From Rhodobacter sp. TJ_12 (lineage in GTDB: Bacteria > Pseudomonadota > Alphaproteobacteria > Rhodobacterales > Rhodobacteraceae), in contig NZ_NRRD01000021.1 of the NCBI RefSeq assembly GCF_020023995.1, positions 1 through 64,000 of the forward strand: a stretch of DNA of 64,000 nucleotides, read 5' to 3'. The notes beneath the pieces are model-generated. The model saw only the letters and a list, made by a program, of their open reading frames with translations. It made no database searches and had not been told where the DNA came from. The translations under genes and the position numbers were made by a program. Each line of letters begins with the position of its first letter. Positions within the stretch are counted from its first letter, which is position 1. Shown here piece by piece: positions 8,890 to 17,507 of this stretch.

Positions 8890-9852
8890 GTGGCGGAAAC
8901 CAAGCACGATTACAAGCCCAGCTACGTCTGGCCGAACCCTGCCTTCCCGTTCCGGGTCTATTATGATGGTCCGGAATGCCGGATTTTCATCATTGAGAAC
9001 ATCCGGAACAATTGGAACTGGATGTACGAATGGCATGAGCGTTTCCGCCCGACGGACATCTTTTTCGTCTATAGCGGCTGGTATCAAAGCGTCGGTGGCG
9101 CCAAGGATACCGAGAAGATCTTCCGCCTGCTTGGACTGCGGAAAGAAAACTTCTTCTTTATGTTCAACTCGCCGCTTGAGCAGAAGAACTTCGACGGGTT
9201 TCAAGGTGCGGTGATCAACCACAACGCTTGGCTTGACGAGAACCTCGTCATGAAGCCGCTGGGGCTGGCGAAAGAATATGATGCCATCTACGTGGCGCGT
9301 CGCTCTGCGTTCAAGCGCCATGAACTGGCGGCGAAAGTGGGCAACCTTGCGCTTGTGGCCGGGATCAATCATGGCAATGCTGAGGCCCCCCTGCCGCCGT
9401 ATCGCTACCTGAACGACACCCAGCTGACGCCGGATCAGGTCTGCGAGATGATCAACAAGGCCTCTTGTGGTCTGATTATGTCAGAGACGGAAGGCGCCTG
9501 TTTCGCCTCCAGCGAATATCTGCTCTGCGGGGTGCCGGTCGTCTCGACACCTTCTTATGGCGGGCGTGATGTTTGGTACAATGCGTACAATTCGATCATC
9601 GCTGATCCGACGCCCGAGGCGATCGCCGAAGCGGTCGAGGAAATGGTGCGCTGGCCGCGCAACCCGGCGCGCATCCGTCAGATGCACATCGATCAGGCCC
9701 ATGGCTACCGGCGGGAGTTTATCAAGGCGCTCGACGGCATATTCAAGCGGTTCGGGGTTACGAGCATCGACGCCGACAAGTATTTCAAGGACACGTTCTT
9801 CCATAAGCTGCGGAAGTCTTACGTTCCCGACTTCAAAAAGATTTTCGGGTAA
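8890..9852 (+). CDS. Glycosyltransferase, GT4-like C-terminal domain
   Basis: The 320-aa protein begins at a GTG preceded by AAGGA. The N-terminal half is rich in aromatic residues (IIENIRNNWNWMYEWHERF, IFFVYSGWYQS). The C-terminal half has a nucleotide-sugar site like that of GT-B enzymes: SETEGACFASSEYLLCGVPV followed by STPSYGGRDVWYNAYNSIIA, with the Glu-x7-Glu-like arrangement. It is the intact partner of the frameshifted copy just upstream; the two probably arose by tandem duplication. Donor and acceptor sugars cannot be inferred. The kpsT gene converges on it from the right. Confidence 0.78.
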   Translation: MAETKHDYKPSYVWPNPAFPFRVYYDGPECRIFIIENIRNNWNWMYEWHERFRPTDIFFVYSGWYQSVGGAKDTEKIFRLLGLRKENFFFMFNSPLEQKNFDGFQGAVINHNAWLDENLVMKPLGLAKEYDAIYVARRSAFKRHELAAKVGNLALVAGINHGNAEAPLPPYRYLNDTQLTPDQVCEMINKASCGLIMSETEGACFASSEYLLCGVPVVSTPSYGGRDVWYNAYNSIIADPTPEAIAEAVEEMVRWPRNPARIRQMHIDQAHGYRREFIKALDGIFKRFGVTSIDADKYFKDTFFHKLRKSYVPDFKKIFG

Positions 9853-9960
9853 GATGCAGGGCGCGGACGGATAAAGGCGGAAGCTTTCGTAATTTGAGGG
9901 GCTCCGCGCCCGGCGCGGTTTGTCCCGGGCCCGGGTTCGGGCAGGCGCTCTGACCGTAGG

Positions 9961-10680
9961 TCAGCTGTTCGGCCGGGTGGGTCCCTTGCGCGTTTTGCGT
10001 CCCTTGCGCATCCACGGCGGCAGGCGGCCTTTCATCACATGCTCATAATGCTCGATCGCGCGCTCGATGTTGCCGTAATAGAAAAACCGCCCATTCTGCA
10101 GCACAATCCCTGAGGTGCACATTCGGCGCATCTGTGCCATCGAATGCGATACGAAGATCACGCTGCTGCTTTGCAGCCGGTCGCGCAAAAGTGCCTCGCT
10201 TTTCGCAACAAAGGAGCCATCCCCGGCCGCCGTGGTTTCATCCAGCAGATAGGTGTCAAATTTGATCGCCATCGACATCGCGAAGGCCAGCCGGGATTTC
10301 ATGCCCGAGGAATAGGTCCGGACCGGCAGATTGAAATGGTTTCCGATCTGCGCAAAGTCGCGGCAGAATTCGGCCATTTCTGCCGTGTCGACGCCGTAGA
10401 TCCGGGCGACGAATTTGACGTTCTGCGACCCCGTCAGATCGGGGTGAAAGCTTCCGGCAAAGCCGACGGGAAAAGAAATTGTACCGTCTGAGATGATCTG
10501 GCCGCGATCCGGTTGAAGCGTGCCGGCAATCATCTTCAGAATCGAGGATTTCCCCGCGCCGTTCGGGCCCATCAGCGCCACGCTTGATCCGGTGGGAAAG
10601 GTGAAGCTGATGTTGTCGGCGATCGTCTTTTGGATTCCGTTGAGCCGGTAAGTCTTGGTCAGGTTGCGCAATTCGATCAT
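9961..10680 (-). CDS. kpsT: Capsular polysaccharide export ABC transporter, ATP-binding protein
   Basis: KpsT powers the inner-membrane exporter for lipid-anchored capsule. Visible motifs are Walker A GPNGAGKSS, the divergent KpsT-type signature TYSSGMKSRLAFAMS, Walker B TYLLDETTAAGD and the switch histidine FVSHS. At 239 aa it has the usual length, with a basic C-terminal tail (MRKGRKTRKG). The start at 10680 (MIELRNLTKTY) is chosen over 10737 because the latter would overlap kpsE and adds non-homologous residues. The gene lies 16 bases behind kpsE on the same strand, so the two form one transcript. Confidence 0.94.
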   Translation of the reverse strand: MIELRNLTKTYRLNGIQKTIADNISFTFPTGSSVALMGPNGAGKSSILKMIAGTLQPDRGQIISDGTISFPVGFAGSFHPDLTGSQNVKFVARIYGVDTAEMAEFCRDFAQIGNHFNLPVRTYSSGMKSRLAFAMSMAIKFDTYLLDETTAAGDGSFVAKSEALLRDRLQSSSVIFVSHSMAQMRRMCTSGIVLQNGRFFYYGNIERAIEHYEHVMKGRLPPWMRKGRKTRKGPTRPNS

Positions 10681-10696
10681 GGCAGGCTTTCCTGCG

Positions 10697-12001
10697 TCAG
10701 CGGCGGTCGCGGACGCTGTAATAAACCAAGACGCCAATCGACCAGAGCAGGGTAAGGAACAGCGCCGTGATCAGGCTTAGGATGCCACGCTGCGGGTAAA
10801 GCGCCTTTTGCGGCAGGGTCGGTTTGGCGTAGGTCGCCAGATAGCGGCTTTTGCGCTGTGCCTCGGCTTGCGCTGCATCTAGGGCGGCTTGGGCCGTCAG
10901 ATAGGCTTCCTCGGCATATTTCAGATCAACCGCCAGCTTTTCGAATTCGCCCACAAGTGTGGAATAATCCGCCTCTTCATCGCCACGGGCCTGCCCCCCG
11001 ATGCCGAATTTCTGGCGTTCCCGTTCAATGAGGCCTTGGATCACTTCAATCCGGCGCTGACTTTGCTCAAGGCGGGGATCGTTCTCCTTGGCGGTCTGCT
11101 CCAGCAAATTCAGCTCGATATAGCTTTCTGCCAGTTGCGCTTCCAAAGAGTTGAGCAGCCCCATCTGGCCCTGAATATCGGCATCCGGGTCGACCATCCG
11201 GTTGCGGGAGCGGAAGGTGGTCAGCGCTTCCCGCGCGGATTTCAAACGATCCAACGCGACAGCCATATCTTCGCGGGCGTAGCGGGTGGCATCTTCGCGC
11301 GCGATGGCGGAGAGGTCATTGATCATCTCTGACGAGCCATCGACGATGGCGTTGGCGATCATCAGAGAGTCTTCGGGCGTGAAGGCACGCACATCAAGCT
11401 GGATCAGACCAGATCCGGATGTGTAGCTCACTTTCACCATGCGCTGCCAGTAATCTGTCAGATCCTCGATCACACCGTCAGGCTGATAGGCAAAGACCGG
11501 ATCAAAAGCCGGTTTCGAATAAAGCCCGGGCAGATCGATCTGGGACGATATTTTCTCTACGAGTGCCTGACTCTGAATATATTCGTAGAGCACATCGGTA
11601 TCAGAGGAACTGGTGCCCGACAGGCTCGACAATCCGCTTAGCAGAGATTCCGCGCTTTCGGTCTCTTCGGAGCGAACATAGAACCCAACCTTCGTCGAAT
11701 ACTGATCATCCGCAATGAAACACAGATAAAAGGCGGTGAGCAGCGTTGGCAGCACGACCAAGCCAAGAAAGCTGATAAAGATCCAACGATGCCGCGGCTC
11801 AATGCCGGCCTCAGAGACCGGGCGCGGAACGGAAATTCCTGCCTGCGCTTTTGCGCCGGCGCCGGGTTCCGGCTTGCTGGCGGTTTCGGAAGACTGCGAT
11901 TTCGCGACGGCGGAGAGAGGAGGTTTTGAAATGGGTCTGCTCCGAATTGCAAAAGCGGTGCGAAGGTAGGCATGGAATTTTCTCTGTGTCGATGCAAGCA
12001 A
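10697..12001 (-). CDS. kpsE: Capsule export inner-membrane/periplasmic adaptor (PCP-3 family)
   Basis: KpsE links the KpsMT transporter to the outer-membrane OPX protein. The 434-aa chain has a proline/serine-rich cytosolic N-terminus (1-70), a transmembrane helix at ~73-95 (WIFISFLGLVVLPTLLTAF), a long periplasmic part with heptad-rich coiled coil (~230-390), a proline-rich PTLPQKALYPQR turn and a second membrane helix at ~404-428 ending in RDRR. This is the KpsE/BexC/CtrB topology. It is divergent from kpsM across only 77 bases. Confidence 0.92.
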   Translation of the reverse strand: MLASTQRKFHAYLRTAFAIRSRPISKPPLSAVAKSQSSETASKPEPGAGAKAQAGISVPRPVSEAGIEPRHRWIFISFLGLVVLPTLLTAFYLCFIADDQYSTKVGFYVRSEETESAESLLSGLSSLSGTSSSDTDVLYEYIQSQALVEKISSQIDLPGLYSKPAFDPVFAYQPDGVIEDLTDYWQRMVKVSYTSGSGLIQLDVRAFTPEDSLMIANAIVDGSSEMINDLSAIAREDATRYAREDMAVALDRLKSAREALTTFRSRNRMVDPDADIQGQMGLLNSLEAQLAESYIELNLLEQTAKENDPRLEQSQRRIEVIQGLIERERQKFGIGGQARGDEEADYSTLVGEFEKLAVDLKYAEEAYLTAQAALDAAQAEAQRKSRYLATYAKPTLPQKALYPQRGILSLITALFLTLLWSIGVLVYYSVRDRR

Positions 12002-12078
12002 AAACCTTGTTCCTTGACCTGTAGTGCCCGGCCCGCTAGCCCCGAATACGCTGAACTTGCCGAAGGATCCCGCAGGTC
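12002..12078. promoter_or_regulatory. Divergent kpsE / kpsM promoter region
   Basis: Seventy-seven bases separate the divergent starts of kpsE and kpsM and must hold promoters for both halves of the exporter. A TTGACC hexamer near 12016 is a possible plus-strand -35, but the matching -10 is poor. No clear operator palindrome was seen. Confidence 0.4.
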
Positions 12079-12873
12079 ATGATGTCTGTTTCCGTCCCCC
12101 GCCGACGTTTCGTGTTCTTTCGTGTGGTGATGGCCCTAATGCTGCGCGAAATGTCCACCACCTACGGTCGTTCGCCGGGTGGCTATGTCTGGGCCATTGC
12201 GGAACCGGTGGGCGGGATCGTGATCTTTACGGTCGTTTTGTCCTTCATTGCACGGACGCCGCCACTGGGGGACAATTTCCCCCTCTTTTTTGCAACAGGG
12301 ATCATGCCGTTCATGCTCTATCAGAGCCTGAGCAATAAGGTCGGGACGGCGATCCGCTATTCCCGGCAGCTTCTGTCCTACCCGAATGTCACCTTTATGG
12401 ATGCGATCGTGGCGCGTCTGATCCTGAACGCCCTGACGGAGATCGTGGTTTTCGGGCTGGTGGTGAGTGGCATCATCATCGCCTTTGGGCTGCATCTCAA
12501 TTTGGATTACCTAAAGATCTTTCGTAGCTTTGGCATGGCCATTGCATTGGGAACAGGGGTCGGGCTGGCGAATTGCTATCTGATGAGCATGTTCCCCATC
12601 TGGCAATTCGTCTGGGCCGTTCTGAACCGGCCGCTTTTTCTGATTTCTGGGATCTTCTTTCTGATCGACGAACTGCCCGAGGCCGCACGGGATCTGCTTT
12701 TGTGGAACCCGGCCGGGCACGTCATCATGATGATGCGGGCGGGGATATACGATACCTATGGCGCCGCCTATGTGTCCGAACCCTATGTCTATATGCTTTC
12801 TGTCGTCTTAGCAGCGCTTGGCATGCTGCTCCTGCATCGCTATCACCGCATCATTATGGATGAAGGCGCTTGA
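12079..12873 (+). CDS. kpsM: Capsular polysaccharide export ABC transporter, permease
   Basis: KpsM is the membrane subunit that pairs with KpsT (ABC-2 type). The 264-aa protein opens with the typical LMLREMSTTYGRSPGGYVWA segment, then has about six hydrophobic helices (for example GGIVIFTVVLSFIA, EIVVFGLVVSGIIIAFGL, FLISGIFFLIDELP) and ends with the family-typical WNPAGHVIMMMRAGIYDTYG followed by a last helix. An ATG one codon downstream (12082) is an alternative start. The divergent arrangement with kpsE-kpsT is slightly unusual, as these genes are often collinear. Confidence 0.93.
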   Translation: MMSVSVPRRRFVFFRVVMALMLREMSTTYGRSPGGYVWAIAEPVGGIVIFTVVLSFIARTPPLGDNFPLFFATGIMPFMLYQSLSNKVGTAIRYSRQLLSYPNVTFMDAIVARLILNALTEIVVFGLVVSGIIIAFGLHLNLDYLKIFRSFGMAIALGTGVGLANCYLMSMFPIWQFVWAVLNRPLFLISGIFFLIDELPEAARDLLLWNPAGHVIMMMRAGIYDTYGAAYVSEPYVYMLSVVLAALGMLLLHRYHRIIMDEGA

Positions 12874-12940
12874 TCCCTAGTTTGCTTGTCAGTGCACTGA
12901 CGGGTTGCTATGCGGAGGCGGTAACGGACGGGGCTTGGCC

Positions 12941-15211
12941 ATGCGGCAAGATTCTAACGGGGCAGTGGCGCGGATACTGCGATTTTTGAGAATTTTTTTA
13001 CTGACACGGAAAGAGCGGTCCTTTCTGAAGGCTGCGCGGGCCTCGGGGCTCTTTGATCCGGTCTATTACCGCGGGGCCTATCCGGGCATTCAGGCACTGT
13101 TTCATAAATTTCCGCTGCGCCATTACATCGTTTACGGCGAAGGCCGTGGCTTCCGCCCCAATCCGGATTTTTCGCCCTCGGCCTATTTGCGCTACAATCC
13201 CGATGTTGCCGAAACCGGTATGTCGCCGTTTCATCACTGGGTCGTTTCGGGCCATAAAGAGGCCCGTATTCACAAGGAACTTCCCAAGGTCGAAGACCTG
13301 CCCCAAGGCAAGACACCGGTTCTGCGCTTTGACCGGGATCGCCCCCGCGCGCGCTTTGCCGTGGTTGCGCATGTCTATTACCCGGATCTTTGGCCGGAAT
13401 TTGCCGCCCGGCTCAATGCGCTGGAGATTGACTACGATCTTTTTGTCACGCTGACCTATCGCGGTGCGGAAACCGACGAACTGGCCGAGGAAATCGGCGC
13501 GGCCTTCCCGCAGGCGACGGTTGTTCAGGTGGCCAATCGCGGCCGCGATATCCTGCCCTTCCTGCGGCTGGTCAATGCTGGCGCGCTTGATGGCTATGAG
13601 GCTGTCTGCAAGATTCACACGAAGAAATCGCCGCATCGCGAAGATGGCGATAAATGGCGCAACCATCTAATCGGCGGCATTCTGCCCGAAACCGGCCTGG
13701 CGGATCTGCTGGAGCGGTTCACCGCCGACAGTGAGGCCGCCTTTTGGGTTGCCGACGGGCAGCATTTCACCAGCACCGAATGGTGGGGATCGAACTATGA
13801 AATCACCCGGCATCTGCTGCAGCGGGTGGAAATCGACTGCCCCTGGGACAGTCTCTCTTTCCCGGCGGGGTCGATTTACTGGCTGAAGCCACTGATGGTG
13901 GGAATGCTCAAGGCGTTGCGGCTCAACGAAGATCATTTCGAGATCGAGGCGGCTCAGGTCGATGCGACACTGGCCCATGGTCTGGAACGCGCCATGGGCG
14001 GCTTGGCACGCGCGGCCGGGCAGCGGATTTTGCAAACCACGCAGCTTGAAGAAGCCAGCCCGCCCGCGCCGGGGCGTCGGCCGACTTTCACCTCTGCATT
14101 CTATCTGCCGCAGTTTCACCCGATCCCGGAGAACGATTCCTGGTGGGGGCGCGGCTTTACCGAATGGCGTGGTGTGGTCGGGGCGACATCCCTATTCCCG
14201 GGGCATACGCAGCCGCTTCTGCCGGCGGATCTGGGCTATTACGATCTGCGCGTGACAGAGACGATGGGCGCACAGACGGAACTGGCGCGCGCCGCCGGGA
14301 TCGACGCGTTCTGCGTCTATCATTACTGGTTCGATGGTCGCCGCGTTCTGGAACAACCGCTGGACCGTCTGCTGCAACGCCCGGAAATCGACTTCCCCTT
14401 CTACCTGTGCTGGGCCAATGAAAGTTGGCGGCGCAACTGGGACGGGATGTCCGGTACAGTGCTTTTGGAACAGACCTACAGGGAGGGGTTCGAAGCGGCG
14501 CTGGTGCGCGATTCCCTGCCTTATATGCGCGATGCGCGCTATGCCCGCCCCGATGGGACGCGCCCGCGTTTCATCATCTATCGTCCCGAGGATATGCCCG
14601 ATCCGGCGGCCAGCGTGGCCCGCATGCGGGACGCCTGGCGCGGCGCCGGGATCGGTGAGGTCGAACTGGGCGCGGTCTGCTTCCACATCGGCGGCGAGGC
14701 CGATGTCGCGGATGATCTGTTTGATTTCTGGGTCGAGATGCCGCCGCACGGCATGGTGACGGCCAGCGACTATCTGTTTGGCGGGCCGGATGGCAACTTG
14801 CTGAACCGCGAGATCCATGGCGGCTTCAAGGGGCTGGTCTATGACTATGACCGGGTGATCGCGAATTCGGTGTCGGCGAAATATACCGCGACCTTGCCGC
14901 AGAACACGATCTGCGGCGCGATGCCCAGTTGGGATAATACAGCGCGTCGGCATTTGCAGGCTCATATCGCCTATGGCGCGAACCCGGCAAGTTTCTCTCG
15001 CTGGTTGAAAGAGATTGCCGATCACCGGCTGGCGGGATCCTATCGCGGAGAGCTGTTCGTGAATGCCTGGAACGAATGGGCCGAAAAAGCTGTGCTGGAA
15101 CCCTCCATGACCTGGGGGGATCTGTATCTGCAGGTGATGCGCGACAGAATTGGTGCGCCGGTGGCGCAGGCGAAAGATGCGGTGGTGACCCCGGTCTCTG
15201 CGGCCGTTTGA
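12941..15211 (+). CDS. RgpF-like and WbsX-like two-domain glycan biosynthesis protein
   Basis: About 756 aa from the ATG at 12941 (a TTG at 12905 is possible but weaker). Three parts can be seen. Residues ~40-110 carry two copies of a FDPVYYRGAYPG...HYIVYGEGRGFRPNP-like motif that recurs in other proteins of this window. Residues ~130-360 resemble the rhamnan synthesis protein F domain (RFAVVAHVYYPDLWPEF, VANRGRDILPFL, CKIHTKKSPH, WGSNYEITRH). Residues ~380-740 resemble the WbsX / GH99-like domain (FYLPQFHPIPENDSWWGRGF, TEWRGVV, YHYWFDGRRVLEQPLDRLL, CWANESWRRNWDG, VNAWNEWAEKAVLEP). It is probably a cytoplasmic glycosyl-transfer or chain-assembly enzyme; exact chemistry is unknown. Confidence 0.85.
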   Translation: MRQDSNGAVARILRFLRIFLLTRKERSFLKAARASGLFDPVYYRGAYPGIQALFHKFPLRHYIVYGEGRGFRPNPDFSPSAYLRYNPDVAETGMSPFHHWVVSGHKEARIHKELPKVEDLPQGKTPVLRFDRDRPRARFAVVAHVYYPDLWPEFAARLNALEIDYDLFVTLTYRGAETDELAEEIGAAFPQATVVQVANRGRDILPFLRLVNAGALDGYEAVCKIHTKKSPHREDGDKWRNHLIGGILPETGLADLLERFTADSEAAFWVADGQHFTSTEWWGSNYEITRHLLQRVEIDCPWDSLSFPAGSIYWLKPLMVGMLKALRLNEDHFEIEAAQVDATLAHGLERAMGGLARAAGQRILQTTQLEEASPPAPGRRPTFTSAFYLPQFHPIPENDSWWGRGFTEWRGVVGATSLFPGHTQPLLPADLGYYDLRVTETMGAQTELARAAGIDAFCVYHYWFDGRRVLEQPLDRLLQRPEIDFPFYLCWANESWRRNWDGMSGTVLLEQTYREGFEAALVRDSLPYMRDARYARPDGTRPRFIIYRPEDMPDPAASVARMRDAWRGAGIGEVELGAVCFHIGGEADVADDLFDFWVEMPPHGMVTASDYLFGGPDGNLLNREIHGGFKGLVYDYDRVIANSVSAKYTATLPQNTICGAMPSWDNTARRHLQAHIAYGANPASFSRWLKEIADHRLAGSYRGELFVNAWNEWAEKAVLEPSMTWGDLYLQVMRDRIGAPVAQAKDAVVTPVSAAV

Positions 15212-15227
15212 GGCGGAAAGAAATACG

Positions 15228-16217
15228 ATGTCGAAAGTCGTTCTGCATATCGGAACCCACAAGACCGCAACCACCACGATCCAGGACATGTTCTGGGCCA
15301 ATGCGGATCTACTGGCGCAAAAAGGCCTGATCTACCCGAAACTCGGCCGGGTGACCGGCCATCACGGGCTGGTCTTTGACTGGGGCCACCTGCCGAAAGT
15401 CTATGCCTATGAAGAGGGCAGTCTTGCCGCGTTGCGCCGGATTGCGCAGGATTATGCACAGACCGAGGCGACCGTCTTTCTGAGCAGCGAAGAATTTTCT
15501 CGCACCGATCCGCGTGGCGCCCCGGACTTTGAGGCCATCCGCGCGGCGCTGAGCCCCTTTGATGAGATCGAGGTCATCTGCGTTTTGCGCACGCAATGGC
15601 AGTTTCTTCAGTCGGTCTATCTGGAACTGTCCAAAAAGAGCAATCCGCAACGCCCGCCGCATCTGGTTTTGCCGGTGATTGAAAGCGGTATGTATGCCGG
15701 GCTTAGCGTGGATTATAATACCATCCTTGATCGCCTAGAAACGGTGTTCCGCCCCGAAGAGATCACCTTCATGGATTTTGCCACCTGCCGCAACGCGCCG
15801 GGTGGGATCATTGGCACCATGCTGCGCCACCTGAATGTGGATCTGAACCCGGATGATCTGGAAAAGGTCAATGGCGGCACGTCCAATGTGTCTCCGCCCT
15901 CTTTGGCCAGTTTTGCCGCCAATATCCTTGCCGAGCCCAAGGTCGCGCAAGATTGGCTTCTGACCCACACGACCGAAGCGATGCGCATTGAATTTGGCGA
16001 CGACTGCGTGCCCTGCCTGTTTGCACGCGGCGAATTCGAGGCGCTGAAGGATCATTTCGGTGCTCGCAACGAAGTGTTGCGGACCCGTCGTGCGCCGATA
16101 CAGCCCGATTTTGCGGTGACCCCGGCGGAAATGGACGGGCTGACGTTGTTCCGCAACGAGCTTACCGCATCCTACTGGATTCGTGTGGCCCACCGGATGG
16201 CGCTGGACCGGCTCTAA
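15228..16217 (+). CDS. Sulfotransferase-like P-loop protein
   Basis: The N-terminus VVLHIGTHKTATTTIQDMF has the phosphosulfate-binding P-loop of PAPS-dependent sulfotransferases (GTHKTATTT). A 3'-phosphate-binding-like strand/helix follows (IEVICVLRTQWQFLQSVYLE, where R-x-x-x-x-F/L-S is typical). At 329 aa it is close to the 336-aa protein at 39577-40587, with which it shares HIGTHKTATTTIQ, YPKLG and TGHHGL. It starts 16 bases after the RgpF-WbsX gene, so the two are cotranscribed. A role in sulfating the capsule is inferred; the family includes enzymes of unknown substrate. Confidence 0.78.
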   Translation: MSKVVLHIGTHKTATTTIQDMFWANADLLAQKGLIYPKLGRVTGHHGLVFDWGHLPKVYAYEEGSLAALRRIAQDYAQTEATVFLSSEEFSRTDPRGAPDFEAIRAALSPFDEIEVICVLRTQWQFLQSVYLELSKKSNPQRPPHLVLPVIESGMYAGLSVDYNTILDRLETVFRPEEITFMDFATCRNAPGGIIGTMLRHLNVDLNPDDLEKVNGGTSNVSPPSLASFAANILAEPKVAQDWLLTHTTEAMRIEFGDDCVPCLFARGEFEALKDHFGARNEVLRTRRAPIQPDFAVTPAEMDGLTLFRNELTASYWIRVAHRMALDRL

Positions 16218-16261
16218 GGTCTTGCGGCGGGCCCACGAGGCACGCCGGGGCCGCGCCTGCG

Positions 16262-17398
16262 TCAGAAGCGGTTATTCGTCACCAAAAGGGTGTTCAACAG
16301 GCCGAACACGGTGCGGACCGTCATCACCGGAGATTCCGTCACAATCACGGTATCTTTCGGATGAATGCGGAATTTGCGGGCCGCAAAGAGCCCCTCGCCA
16401 TTGGTCAGGTTGAATACGAAGACCACGTCTTGCTGGTTCGGGCCGCTTTCATCGAGCCGCAACTGCTCCGGCTCATAGGCGCGCAGCACAAGTACCCCTT
16501 TGGGATTGGCGCGCTGATCATTGAGCCCGCCAATCAGCGACATGGCCTCCAGCGCGGTGATCTCTTCTTTCTGGAAATGCACCAAGCTTTCGTTGCCGCT
16601 GGCGCCGAAGGCGGTGAAGTAGCGCTGATCTTCCTGCACAACGATCTTGTCGCCGCCCCGCAGCAAGGTGTTGTAGCTGGCATCGGCAAACAGGGTATCG
16701 GCGCGGATCTCATAGGTTTTTCCGCCGCGCATCAGCCGCACCAACGGGTTGTCCAGCGAGGACGAAATCCCCCCGCCTTGCGCAATCATCGACAGAACGG
16801 AACTGTTGCGGTCCGGCAGGGAATAGGTGCCGGGCTTGCTGACGCCTGAGACCAGATCGACCGAGTTTTCTCGGCCAGCCGCATAGCCAAGCTGAACCTG
16901 CACCGCCGGAATGAAGGGTTGCAGGGCCTCTTGAATTTTCCGGCGCGCGGCATCCGGGGACAGGCCGCTGATCCGCACATCTTCGGCATAGGGCACAAAG
17001 ACGGTGCCGCCCGGGGTGACGTCCAACTCGGTCAGGGAAACCGCTTTTTGGGTTTCAGAGGTCAGCAGGGAATTATCGCTGTTGTCCCAGATTTGCAGGC
17101 TGATCTTGTCGCCGGGCCGGATCAGCGGGGAGGCGGGGCCGCGCCCGCCGGAAAGCCACTTATATTCCCCCGACCAGCCGGTGGCGGGCCAAGAGGCCAG
17201 CGACAAAACATTGTCCCGTCTGACATGGACGATCTGAAAGCCGGCTTCTTCGGCGGCTTCCTCATTGGCGCCGATGATTTCCTGGGTCATGCCGACACCG
17301 CGGGGCAGGGAACAGGCAGAGAGGGCGGTTGTGCAGCATAGAACGAGGCTGAGAATCGGCAGTTTACGCAAGTCTTTCGTCCCCCGGGGAGTCAGCAA
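16262..17398 (-). CDS. Outer-membrane polysaccharide export (OPX) lipoprotein, Wza/KpsD type
   Basis: A lipoprotein signal (LPILSLVLCCTTALSAC) places the lipid-modified cysteine at residue 29. The PES domain (~85-165: LIRPGDKISLQIWDN, SGLSPDAARRKIQEAL) and SLBB-type ligand domains (~170-330: SGVSKPGTYSLPD, LLRGGDKIVVQEDQRYFTAFG) follow. At 378 aa it is close to Wza. The C-terminal FGLLNTLLVTNNRF could form the outer-membrane helix barrel. It would complete the KpsMTE conduit across the outer membrane. It lies downstream of the type I secretion genes on the same strand, 109 bases after the HlyD adaptor. Confidence 0.9.
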   Translation of the reverse strand: MLTPRGTKDLRKLPILSLVLCCTTALSACSLPRGVGMTQEIIGANEEAAEEAGFQIVHVRRDNVLSLASWPATGWSGEYKWLSGGRGPASPLIRPGDKISLQIWDNSDNSLLTSETQKAVSLTELDVTPGGTVFVPYAEDVRISGLSPDAARRKIQEALQPFIPAVQVQLGYAAGRENSVDLVSGVSKPGTYSLPDRNSSVLSMIAQGGGISSSLDNPLVRLMRGGKTYEIRADTLFADASYNTLLRGGDKIVVQEDQRYFTAFGASGNESLVHFQKEEITALEAMSLIGGLNDQRANPKGVLVLRAYEPEQLRLDESGPNQQDVVFVFNLTNGEGLFAARKFRIHPKDTVIVTESPVMTVRTVFGLLNTLLVTNNRF

Positions 17399-17507
17399 TG
17401 TCGGAAGTCATACCGGGCCGGGCCCGCGGGGCCAATCAAAAACCGTGATCCGGTCGGCCGCTGGCGCGAACGACCGCCGGGAAACCGGCCCGGCCCTGCG
17501 CGGCGGT

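Noticed and set aside
9924-9935. Perfect palindrome CCCGGGCCCGGG between convergent genes
   Set aside because: Low-complexity GC palindrome without a loop or T-tract; not enough for a terminator or operator call.
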